From contig NC_065555.1 in assembly GCF_022605725.1 (NCBI RefSeq), forward strand, positions 24,352,774 to 24,416,773: DNA of 64,000 nucleotides, written 5' to 3'. Source of the stretch: Anthonomus grandis grandis. Its lineage: Eukaryota; Arthropoda; Insecta; Coleoptera; Curculionidae. A model generated the notes under the pieces. It made no database searches. It was not told the origin of the DNA and saw only the letters and a list, made by a program, of their open reading frames with translations. Shown here piece after piece: positions 1 to 10,800 of the stretch. The translations under genes were made by a program, and so were the position numbers. Position 1 is the stretch's first letter; each line of letters opens with the position of its first letter.

Positions 1-570
1 TTCTTGTATATTAATTAATTGTAATAAGTTCTGCCGATTTCGCCGACCTAGACCTGAGATCGTAAAATACGTTTATGCTGCATTATCGTTTAAAACACGA
101 TTAACAGTACCATCGAATGTCATTATGAAACATTACGGCAGGAATACCAGCGTCCTTTTTGAGAGAGTTTACGTATATCCAAAATTGCTCGATATTCGTT
201 GGAATTTTGTGTTTTATATTTGAGATGAATGCAGCATAAGACAGGTCAATATGATATTTGGATTCTCTGTTCAAATTTGAGTAAAACAGATATTCAGCTG
301 AACCACATCTTTGTATTTGCGGTAGGCTGCATTTTTCTGTGTTAGAAGCTTTCGTGTCCAAGGGCTGTACCATTTTGGATATTTGTCATGTCATGTTTAA
401 TGAGCTTATTGGGTAAATACTATTCTATTTCTTTACTCAGAATGTTAGAGAGTACAAAATCCCAAGACTGCTCACTGTTGTTCAGAAATAGAATAGAATC
501 TGCTAAGAACACGCACAAATGCAATTAAGTTAAAAACTAAACACAGCCCATAACACATAAAAAAAGTTAA
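1..570. other. AT-rich stretch without recognisable gene
   Basis: No convincing coding region on either strand. The longest open frame here (101–373, minus, 90 codons) has no motif I recognise and no splice context. The stretch runs up to the left end of the inverted-repeat element at 571. Confidence 0.4.
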
Positions 571-1170
571 GTGCGGGTATACACGATCCAGTTTCAACGG
601 ATGTGGTAGAAACGCAGGTACCGAATTGGTACGACAACACATAAATTTAAATAGGAGGCGATACACGGAAGAGAAACGCAGCTTGCTGCGGTAGCAAGCG
701 GTTGCGGTTGCTACGGAAGAAGGGATGGTCCTATCCAACATATGTACTTAAATGTATCGCGATACACGTTCCGGTTGTAACGCGCCTTTTCTGTCACTTT
801 CACCTAAATTATTACACTAAATATCTGGTTTTAACACAATTAACAATTTGCCAAATGATTTTTTAGACATTCTGTAATAATTAAAAAACTTATCATTATA
901 CTGCCAAATATTTGTATAAAATTTGTCGACTTTTTTTTCTAAACTACATTTAAAATATGGATGCCTTCAAGTTATATTCGCTTTCGGAAAAGATTTCCTG
1001 CTTCAAGATCACAAGTAATTCTAAGCAATGAAGACATTATCTCTCTATGAAAGTCTCAAAGCATTTGAGTTTTGGAATTTTTCTTTGTGCATATCCGTTT
1101 TCAACATCTATCGCGTGCATATCGCGTATATCCCGTCCATCCATTGAAACCGGATCGTGTAAACCCGCAC
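571..1170. mobile_element. PIF/Harbinger-type non-autonomous element (MITE), 600 bp
   Basis: The ends are inverted repeats. The left end starts GTGCGGGTATACACGATC and continues as AGTTTCAACGGATG; the right end is its reverse complement with few mismatches (CATCCATTGAAACCGGATCG..CCCGCAC). A TAA lies directly outside each end (568–570 and 1171–1173), fitting the 3-bp TWA target duplication of PIF/Harbinger. The interior is GC-richer than its surroundings near 660–720 and has no transposase similarity. The open frame at 472–741 (minus) crosses the left end, so it is not a gene. Confidence 0.7.
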
Positions 1171-1173
1171 TAA

Positions 1174-1915
1174 GTCTTCATAAATCAGGACTGAAAAGGA
1201 TAATAGAGTCCATAAAATAAGAGAATATATATAGGTGATATCAGGCCTCGGGCATCTAGCTATCGTTAAGTGACGTTTATGACGACACAACCAGAGCGGA
1301 GGAGTGTATTGTGTTAAAATATTATTAAATAAATGGGATTTAAAATACTGTTAAATAAATTTATGCTTTTCACTGCTTTATTTTTGCGTATGTGAAGTGT
1401 TAGCTTTACCTACATATTTTATTTTACATCCACAAAATATCGTTTACAATACGTATTAAAGAAATATGTTTTTTATACCCATTATGATGCAAACATTATT
1501 TGACATTCATTAGTGTAATCATCATTTAATAATATGTCCTTTAGAATATATTTTTTAAAAAATCTATTGAAATCTTGTAATAAAAATGTTTAAAACTAAA
1601 ATATGTTTTAAAACATCTATTTCTTCAGCTATTAAACAAATACAAGAATTGTTTATAATAACCCATTCAGGACGTATACCGCCTAGGAACGTTTAGCATT
1701 TTCATTCAGTTTGCACGCCGTTAGTATTTTTTATCTATATGAAAATTTTCAAAGCATATATAAAAACAAAGAGCAACATTACAATCCTTGCACGTAAAAT
1801 ACCAAATTCCTAATAAAAATCCGACATTCAACATGCATCCCGAATGGGTTAAAAATAAAAATCCAAATAAGGGTAAATAAATTTTACTACTCATAAAATC
1901 CTCCATAATGTGGTA
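1174..1915. other. AT-rich spacer, no gene seen
   Basis: Low-complexity AT-rich sequence between two transposons. Short open frames have no recognisable motif. Confidence 0.4.
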
Positions 1916-1956
1916 TACAGTGCTTTCATTTCAAAACAATCCACCTTTAATAACTT

Positions 1957-1960
<4 letters not shown>

Positions 1961-2000
<40 letters not shown>
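1961..2000. repeat. A(40) homopolymer inside mariner element
   Basis: Exactly 40 consecutive A bases directly inside the left terminal repeat. It is most simply a replication-slippage tract or an assembly-sensitive homopolymer; it is not a retrotransposon tail, because the terminal repeats lie outside it. Confidence 0.8.
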
Positions 2001-2001
<1 letters not shown>

Positions 2002-2409
2002 ACGTCAAATTAGATATACAGGGGGACGTTTAATTATGCATTTACTGAAGTTCTGTCAATCACCGCCTCACCTCCAGCTAACCTCACTTTAATATGTCAA
2101 ATCGAAACCCCCATCGTGTGATACATCATAGTAAGGAGCGTAAAGTTCAACGGTACCAAAAAAAATGAAATCGGTAAATGTTTAAGCAAATAGTTAGCGA
2201 AAATGTCTAGAAATAATGAATATTTTATTTACGCCAAACTTTGGTATGTCAAATGGCTACCCCATGGTGTGATACATTATTTTAAAGGGCATTCATTATG
2301 CTTTCAATGGTTGTAAAAAAAATAAAATTGATTGACCAAGAAGCAATTAAAGTGTAAATCGGTAGGGTAGAAAAACAAATTTAATTAGTTTAACAAATTT
2401 ATTTTATTA

Positions 2410-3491
2410 AATGTTCAAAATGCGCGCCGTTATTAGCAAGACAATAAAAAAGCCTATTTTCAAACTCCTTACGAACATAGGCAAGGGTCAGTCCGCTAAT
2501 TTCTCTGCATTCTTGAAATACTCAATTTTTTTAAATTCTCAATACTCTCAGGTGGGGTTTTATAAACTTTGCTTTTTAAGTAGCCCCAAAGAAAAAGTCT
2601 AGTGGGGTTAGGTCCGGAGACCGCGCAGGTCATTCGATTGCACCACGTCTGCCAATCCACTTTTCTCGAAAATTTTCATCAAGCCACTCTCGAACTACCA
2701 AAGTGTAGTGCGCGGGAGCTCCATCCTGCTGAAAATGTATATTATTTTCATTCAATAATATAGCACCATGTTAATCTACTTGATTTTCCATAGATTGGAT
2801 GATGAAAGGGTATATTGCATTTTCTAAAAGGTTTAAATAAATTTCGCCAGTCAAATTTTCTTCCAAAAAAAATGGCCCGATTATTTCATTCCCATAAATT
2901 CCTGCCCAAACATTAATTTTTTGGGGATATTGGGTATGGCCTTCCCGAAAAACATGCGGATTTTCATTATCCCAGTATCTACAGTTATGTCTGTTCACCA
3001 GGCCATTTAAAAAAAAGGTCGATTCGTCACTGAAGCAAATGTTCTTCAATAAATGGGGATCGTCGTCAATTCGCTGGCACATCACTTCACAAAATTGAAT
3101 TCTCCTATCAAAATCATCTTCTCCGAGTTCATGAAGAATATGAATTTTATAAGAAAAGAACTTATTTTTTTTTTAAAATTGGACGCAGCACGGAACCAGT
3201 GGAAATATTTGTTAGTTTTGCGGCCCTTGGTATAGACAAAGTTGGATCCATAGCAAATTGTCCTAGTACTTCAACTTGGCATGCCTCATGGACAACTCTA
3301 TTTTCATATTTTTTCTTATTGCAAATCGATCCCGTCTCTTCAAATTTTCGTATCAATTCTAATACGTATTTATGGCTCTCGTTTTTATCTTGATACCTTT
3401 CATTAAATGCTCTCGCGGTTCTGCGAGCACACCGATCTTGAGCTCCATAAAGGAAAATTATTTCTATTCTTTCGGCTAGCAAATACACCAT
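2410..3491 (-). pseudogene. DUF4817/DDE mariner-type transposase, frameshifted
   Basis: The N-terminal part (ATG at 3491) has the helix-turn-helix layout of DUF4817 transposases: an ERIEIIFLYG start, then a charged helical stretch. After a frameshift in a T-run near 3170, the DDE domain continues with CFSDEST (first catalytic Asp), NCRYWDNENP, INVWAGI and GPFFLEE. A stop near 2770 interrupts the frame before the HFQQDGAPAH block (second Asp). A WPARSPDLTPLDF block (third Asp) follows near 2650. The C-terminus beyond about 2580 degenerates. Full length would be roughly 340 residues, as in related copies in this window. At least two frameshifts or stops make it non-functional. Confidence 0.85.
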
Positions 3492-3889
3492 TTTATTAAC
3501 TCACTGTTTTAACTAAAATTGAAAAATTGCACGCGTCAAAGTGACAGTTTTAACAATAATACATCGCCTGCTTTTTAAGCGCCTTAAAAATGTAAGGTAT
3601 TGCAGTATTTTTTTGTACTTATTAGGTAGGTTTCGCAAAAAATATAAGTGAAATAAGTACACATACAAAGTTATAAGACTGCAAAGATTTTTGCAAAAAA
3701 TTTGAAGACACTCTTTTTTCTCGCAAATAACGGTACACATTCTTTACTTAAAAAAATAAATAATTTGCTTGAACTAAATGTAATGTTTGTTACCACACAT
3801 TTTACCTTCTAAATTGCTTGTATTTTTTTTTGATGATCTATTATAAATGAAAGCACTGTATAATACATATATTATAAGTTATTGACTAT

Positions 3890-4335
3890 CTCATAAAATG
3901 TGCAAATTACTGGCACCGTCGTTGGAACTCGTTTCCCGATCTTCATCTGATGAACCAGTATTTACAATCAATTTTTGAGAATCGAAAAGTTTTTTTTTTA
4001 TATTTATTATAACAAAGTTGTATCTCAGTTGTTCAATCCTGGGTGGTATGGAGGCAACCGTAAAGTTGAATGTGCGTGACTGTCCATTGGTTCGTCAACT
4101 TTGCACTTTATTGGATGAAATCTTTTATTTTGAAGAATTACTTCATAAAATTATGTTTTTGTCACTTTCTCATCGTGTTCTAAATTATGGTCCTTAAGCC
4201 AATCAATCATAATTCGTTTCTTACTTTTTGAGGTAATATTCTACTTGTACATTATGGTAAGATGCGTTGTCCAAAACTAAGACTGAATTTGGCGGCAAAT
4301 TTTGAAGTAATTTCTTAATTTCTTCAATTTTCATG
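3890..4335 (-). pseudogene. Decayed DDE transposase fragment (DNASYH type)
   Basis: Read on the minus strand, the fragment begins near 4335 with a MKIEEIKKLL stretch and then LPPNSVLVLDNASYHN, a typical catalytic-Asp block of DDE_3-like transposases of arthropods. Further on, a disrupted frame gives LRLPPYHPGLN, the block before the last catalytic residue in that family, and then a serine/aspartate-rich tail (TGSSDEDRE) ending near 3900. Multiple frame changes separate the blocks, so only a relic remains. No terminal repeats could be paired with it. It lies between two mariner elements and is not homologous to their DUF4817 transposases. Confidence 0.55.
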
Positions 4336-4923
4336 ATTCATATCGTTTTGATATTCGCCACTTTTAGAACCTAAAATATATTATAATAAACTTAACCACA
4401 GTTTACTTTTTTTAAAACTAGATGATAAAAATTAAAAATAAATATGATTAAAATGCATACTTACCTAAATCCAATGCTTTTTAGTAGTTTTGCCATTAGG
4501 ATTACTGCTAATATAAAAATAGTAATTAAAATTAAAAAATTCCAAAGAAGGTAAACACGTACACTTGATACCTTTTAAAAAAACTGCTAAATTTTCTTAT
4601 CTTTTACACGTTAGGTAATAGTTCAAATAGTCTTTAAATTAAAGACACACCAAAATTGGAAGAAAAAAGTAGGTAAACACAAATTAAACTCACTTTACAC
4701 GCACACTGAAGTTGCGACGACACTTGCTTGTTGAGAAACACTAGCAAATTTCCAAGGGTACTGTGATGATTAAAGCAGAGACGTACTCGTATATAACTAA
4801 TGTGAGAGGCTCGTAATAAAGCTCACCGGACTAAATTTACCCATTGCAATTATTCACTCGAGAGAGGAATCTAAAGGGATATTGTCGACGTCGCGTCGCA
4901 GTTATATACAAATGTTTATAATA
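4336..4923. other. Intergenic AT-rich sequence
   Basis: No open frame with a recognisable motif. It may include the 5' part of the decayed DDE element to its left. Confidence 0.35.
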
Positions 4924-6978
4924 TACAGGGTGATTCATTAAGAATGGGCAATCAATCAGCATGTCTTGTACAAATGTTGCAGGTTTACGAGATACAGGGT
5001 ATTTAAAGTTAGAATTTTAATTTGAAATTTCTTAATAATTTTGTAATTTTAAGCAGTATTGTCTTGAAAATTACGAATTTTGTGGTGAATTTAGCACTAT
5101 TTATACGGGGCGTTAGTTACACCCTGTTACTTAGGTAAATTACAACATATCTTTTTTGCTTAATCAGTTATGGCTAAAACGACTAGAAAATCTAAAAGGC
5201 AGTTCAATTTTGAATAAAAACGGTACTCTTGTTTATTTCATGTAACTCTATCAGTTTTTAAGTGTTATTTACATTTTAAACATTCAGCGTAAAAAATCTT
5301 ATGCCACCGTTATTACATTGGCTTAATAGGAATTTATTCTTTTAAATTACTACTATGCTGGGTAACAACAGTAAAGACAACAAATAACAATCAGTAACAA
5401 TATTATAAGAAAACTTCAAAGTAAATGCTCAAAATGCCCGCCTTCCGCTTCAATACACTTTGTAAGGCGTCTCCTTAAAGATTAAATATTAAATAACATT
5501 TGTCGATTATTATTGATAATATTAGCAGCTTCTTGAATTTTCTGTCGTAATTCTTCGATGGAATTAATTGTATCTTTGTAAACCATGTCCTTTAAGTGTG
5601 ACCATATTGAAGTCTAGAGGGTTTAAGTTTGGACTTCTAGGTGGCCAAACAAATTCACTGTAACGCCCAATCCACCGGTGAGGAAAATATTCATTTAGGT
5701 ATCGCCGTATTGGCAAACCGCCTTGCATTAACCACGTGTTCCGCCTTATGGCTAGTGGTACATCTTCTAGTAGTGGGTTTAACTGTTAGAAGTTTAAATA
5801 GATGGGCCCATTCAGATTAGGACACACAAAATATTTACCTTGAATTCATGCTGAAAATGTCTTTTCTTTAGAGCATATGGATTTCCACAAATTATTGTTT
5901 TTCCAATTAAAAAGACCTCGTCTAGTACACATCGCCTCATCGGTGAAATAAAGGTTATTAAGAAATTCCTGGTTTTCGGATTATTTATATAGCATAAATT
6001 GAACAAACTGTAGGCAAACTGGTAAATCTTGAGGTAGCAAATTTTGGACAGGAGTATAGTGATATGGACGGAGATTCTCTTTCTTTAAAATGCTCCAGAT
6101 AGACGATTGGCTTATTCCTGACTTGTTCCTTAACCGACGAGTTTTGAGATCTGGATTTTCCGAAATACGAGCTAAAACCTCTTCATCATTGACGTTGATA
6201 TTTTTTGCACTATTTAAGATTTTAGGACGAAAACACCCTGTTTCGCCTAGGCAGATATAAATACGCCTGAACAGTTTGTGATTGGGTTGTCTTCGGTTAA
6301 GATATAATTCGAAATACCTTCAGGGTGCAAGTCCCAAGTCCACTATAATTTGACTGAGCAAAAACGCAAATCATATCACGCATTTCACTGTTGGAATATT
6401 CGTGGCATTTTCTTATTTTAGAATTTTTACTACAAATAATACACTCTTAGTTAGTGACAGTAAAATTATCATATAATTTCTTTACACGAAAAACTGATAA
6501 GTGCTGCCTACTTGAAAAAAAATTCATGTAATAAGGGTGGCTTAGGATTCTTTACGCTGAATGTTTAAAATGCAGATGACTTAAAAACTGATAGAGTTAC
6601 ATGAAATAAACAAGAGTACCTTTTTTATTCAAAATTGAACTGCCTTTTAAATTTTCTAGTCGTTTTAGCCATAACTGATTAGGCAAAAAAGATATATTGT
6701 AATTTACCTAAGTAACAGGGTGTAACTAACGCCCTGTATAAATAATGCTAAATTCACCACAAAATTCGTAATTTTTATCTCAAAACACATAAAGTCGCCA
6801 ATTTTTAAGACGATACTGCTTAAAATCACAAAATTATTAAGAAATTTATAAATTAAAATTCTAACATTAAATATCGTACGTAAACCATTTTTATGAGACA
6901 TGTTAAGCTCAATCGCCATATTTTGCTGTGTAGTATCTCCAGTTCAGACATTGCCCATTCTTAATGAATCACCCTGTA
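4924..6978. mobile_element. Long-TIR mariner element, 2.06 kb
   Basis: Both ends read TACAGGGTGATTCATTAAGA inward. The inverted arms extend from 4924 to about 5293 and from about 6551 to 6978, with many mismatches and a roughly 58-bp length difference near the right outer end. The terminal TACAGGGTG motif, TA ends and long arms are shared with other mariner-type copies in this window. A decayed transposase lies between the arms. Confidence 0.8.
5420..6420 (-). pseudogene. Decayed mariner-type transposase in long-TIR element
   Basis: Minus-strand pieces in several frames: a helix-turn-helix region near 6030–6290, an NFL..LYFTDEAMC-like first catalytic block near 5930–5990, a HRWIGRY..FVWPPRSPNLNPLDF-like third-Asp block near 5620–5700, and a C-terminal end near 5430 that codes for a FEHL-like ending. 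The order and spacing agree with the DUF4817 transposases elsewhere in the window. Numerous stops and shifts show it is dead. The only open frame over 60 codons (5812–6006) covers the middle. Confidence 0.65.
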
Positions 6979-7739
6979 TATTTCTTACGCGGGTTTCTGG
7001 GAATGTAATGTTGGGAAATGTGGATAAAAACGTTCGCTGTGAGTCAGTCAGTCAGAATTGTTTTCTTCCTGTTAAGACTTATAATAAGTTTATACGTTAT
7101 AATAGGTGTATTTTTTTAATGATAAAGTAGTTTACAATTAATTGAAGTTCATTATTTCATACTAATATAACGACTTTATCTTTTTCCTTGTGAAAGAGCG
7201 GGATACGTATATTCACGGTCAAGTAAACATAATCAGAGAAATATCGGCCCTCCCTTTTATTGATTTTTTGATTTAAAGTTACTTTGAGCGCATTATATTC
7301 ATTGTCATTCGCATATTCTCATATTTTATAGACTCTATCGTTGATTAATTAAATAAATAATCATTGAACTTTCTTATATTTTATATTTGTATACATCGAA
7401 ACGTTTTATATTCTATTATTTGTCCTTTCTTGCTTGTATCCTATTACAAGAAGTTGAGATTCAAATAAGAAAATACCAATCTAACAAAAAAAAATGTAAA
7501 AGCTTCTGGCAATAATAAAGTTACATCTGAACACTAAACACCGCATTATAATAATAATCTGAAATATTATTACATCCAACTATAATCAGCGTTTGAAAAA
7601 AAAATTTGCACTTAAAACTTATAAGGAACTAACAACATTTAAATGAATTTAACTCTTACAGTGTTTCAAAGCACTCTTAGTGCTATTATAATTTAATTTA
7701 TAATACTTTTATATAATATCTACTTAAAGCTTCTAAAAA
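6979..7739. other. AT-rich region downstream of SH3BP5 stop codon
   Basis: No gene seen. It lies 3' of the SH3BP5-like gene on the minus strand, so the part nearest 7739 should be its 3' untranslated region. I did not find a clear AATAAA on the minus strand close to the stop. Confidence 0.35.
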
Positions 7740-7889
7740 TCACTGCAGACGACTTCCGGGTCGTGTGCTTGATTTGCAATGCTTTTTAGGTGAATTTATG
7801 TTCCCAATATTAAGCTCGGATATGTAAACTTCCTCGTTCTTACCGTCTGCAATGTCGGGCCTTGTCATTCCTCTAAGAATAGCCTTTAC
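7740..7889 (-). CDS. SH3BP5-like gene, predicted last coding exon
   Basis: The frame opens after a TTTATTTAAG acceptor at 7890–7891 and runs 49 codons (VKAILRGMTRPDIADG start) to TGA at 7740–7742. It is in phase 0 with the donor of the preceding exon (GAAGAG|GTAAG at 13605). Assignment rests on phase, acceptor and open frame; I do not recall a conserved motif for this tail, so an alternative last exon is possible. Confidence 0.6.
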   Translation of the reverse strand, partial: VKAILRGMTRPDIADGKNEEVYISELNIGNINSPKKHCKSSTRPGSRLQ

Positions 7890-10800
7890 CTTAAATAAAA
7901 AATATGTTAGTTTTCATACGGCCTGTTTTTAATTAATTGTAGCGTTTTACTCGTTTATGGTTAATTATTAAATACATATAAAATAAAAGGTTGTTACAAA
8001 AATCCAGGCCGGAAATAATGTGTGTTACGCCCCTGCAGTAGCAGGGGCGTAACACACATTATTTTAAGACAAAAGTTGTTTTTTTTTTCCTAAACTGCCT
8101 CCTTGAGGCAGGATTTCAAGATGGCGCTGGTAAAGGGATTTTTTGCTCATAATTCTTAAACCAACTGTAACAAACGTGCAATTTGGCAAAAAAATGCGTT
8201 AGGCATAATCCTCATTAATAGAAATTTAAAAATTGTTAGTGGTGTATCCTATAGAGGGGCACACGTGCTTATTTTTTGCTACAACTTTTTTGCTGTTTCA
8301 AATTGATCAGTGTTTCAATTTGATCCTTTCAAAAAGTCGCTTAAACTTACCGTTTGCTGTCATGCGTATGAAATTCTAATAGTTGATCAGAAAAAATAAG
8401 TTTGCCATAGAAACTTTCAAAATCTTTGTCCTATCTCATCAAAACTAATTGCCTTTAAATTGAAGAGTTTTACTAAATACATTTTTATTTATATTAACTT
8501 TATTTTACAAATTTTAAATTTACTGTGAAATATCCTGTTTCGATAACAGCCGATTAAGCGCGTACATCAAAGCAAATGGTCAAACTGACTGTCAGCTGCG
8601 TCAATATCTTTATCAGACAGTCTTCCGAGGCTGACCTGCTTACTTTTTCGCAAATACCTGGTATGTTGCGAATCTGATTAAATCCATTTTTAATTCGCCC
8701 ACAAAGATCATTCAGGTCGTCAACAGGTGTGACATAAACAACTTGTTTAAAATGACCCGACAGATAAAAGTCCAACGATTGAAGTCGGGAGATATCTCTG
8801 GCCGGACGTCCTCGACCTATCGGGAAGGATCAACAAGGCTCTAGCCCTTTAGTTGACGCATTTCGCATGGAACCCGTCATGCTAAGACTTGCAACACGCT
8901 GAACTTTATGCAGTTGGGCCAGGATTTTTGCTCTTTCCGTACATGGTCACCAAACAACAGCCCCGGAAGAGGTTTGACAATAGATTAACAGATCCAGTGA
9001 AAGATCTTAGGGGACAGCTCCCAGGTGTTGCCGAAAGTTCTTCTGCAGGCCCATAGAGCGCAGGCCTTCTTAATTCTGCTGCCTGCGTGATCGTACCAGA
9101 AGAGTTTGGAATGTAATGTGATTTCCAGAAAAATCGAACTGTCCTGGAGTATTACAACTGCACTCTATCCCTGGTCTAGTTGTTCTTATTTGAATCTTCT
9201 TAATTTTATACATACTATACAATACGCAAACAATAAAAATTGAAAAAAACCAAGACTCTACCATATTTTGAAATTGAGTGAGAAGCTCAGCATCAACACT
9301 ACCAGACGAAACAGACCTGAAATAGTGGCCATCAATGATAGTATTAATTATGCTATGGAGAACAATATTCCAAAAGTTATAATTCTGACAAAAAAGTGGC
9401 TTAGAGAAGCTTAATAGAAACTATGTGTCATTTGATAGAGACCTAATAACCCAACAAGCAAAAGACTAATATATGAGGAATCAGTAAATATTAATATAAA
9501 GCTAACGTGGTTACCAGGACACTCACAACATTAAGGGCAATGAAAATGCAGATAAATTACCAAACAGGAACAATCCTTAACGTATCCAGAAATTTAACTA
9601 TCCATGAAAATCACTTCCTTGCAAAAGGAAAACTAAAAAAAGATTATGTATAAATAGGTCAATCAAGAAAGTATGTAGTACAAACAAATAGAACTGAGAT
9701 TCCCAACGAAAATATGATATAAAGAGATCACTACCCTTTCTAGTATGGGAACAGGGCATTGCCTTAATAACAGCATCTCCATAGACTGCGGATGAAGGAT
9801 TGCCCGCACTCTTACTGTGGATAGACAGAAACCTTGGATCACATCTTCCTTAAATGTCCCATCGAGCGAGATTTTTTCAGAGATGATTTTGGAAGGTATA
9901 GAGGCCCAGATTCCGAACACGAACACCTTAAAAAGCTCTTAGACAGCAAACCGTGATTCGATAAAAGTTTCACCAAGGCACTGAACAACAAAAGCGCTGC
10001 TGATCACAAATCGCGCCACCTATGTCCTGTAAATCGTGTCAATTTTGTTGCATTAAGAAATGCGTGCAAGCAGACGATAACGATCTTCTCAATTGCCCAA
10101 ATGGACCAAGATCGTTCTGATCTGTAACAAAGGCAGTTGGTCAAGGAAGATTTCTGTAGGTCAAAAATTCTACCATTTACTAGGTGAAGATAGTTTCATT
10201 GCAATGACCGCAATGGAAAGGGCAGACTTGCTGGGTCAGATGTTTACATCAAACTCTACCGTAGAGCAATAAGGCAAACCACCACCGACTTTGTCAATAA
10301 AGGATTCTTCGATGTCAGAGATCGTCTTCCGTCACAGAGATCTTAAAAAAGTCTTCAAAGGCTTGAACAATAACAAGATTATCGGCTGGGATGGAAAACC
10401 GGCAATAGTATAAAAAAAAGTGCGCTCGTGCTGACACCACCGTTGTGCAAACTATTTTCTTTTTCATATAGAAGAGGTCTCTTCTCTGAATACTGCGCGA
10501 ATCGAATGCTCAACCGATACCCAAAAAGGAAAAAAGGCCATGTTCATCAATTACCGTCCGATTGCATGAAAACCTCTTAAACAAATTGTATTATTATAGT
10601 TTGCCACCAAGTCTCGTTGCTTGGCTTAGAAGCTTCCTCGAGAACCGAACCATCCAGGTTGTAACTAAAATCTGTATTGTTGTGACGAATTCATAATGAG
10701 TTACTTATTTTATTGGGTATTACGTGACTTATAGCAAAAATCAATTTAGAAATTACTATCTCATACGCTCAAAAATTGAAATTGTTCTTTTTTTCAATTT

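Larger units (their letters stand above)
1916..3860. mobile_element. mariner-superfamily element with TA target duplication
   Basis: Sixteen-base perfect terminal inverted repeats: TACAGTGCTTTCATTT at 1916–1931 and its reverse complement at 3845–3860. TA dinucleotides flank both ends (1914–1915, 3861–3862), the target duplication of the IS630–Tc1–mariner superfamily. The element is 1.95 kb and carries one broken transposase on the minus strand. A 40-base A homopolymer (1961–2000) and two diverged direct repeats (about 2094–2210 and 2247–2350, both containing a GTGTGATACAT core) lie between the left end and the gene. Confidence 0.85.

Noticed and set aside
472..741. 89-codon open frame (minus)
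   Set aside because: It spans the left end of a TIR-defined MITE, has no known motif, and is better explained as chance.
1961..2000. Poly(A) run as a retrotransposon or processed pseudogene tail
   Set aside because: It lies inside the mariner TIRs with no preceding reverse-transcribed sequence or target duplication.
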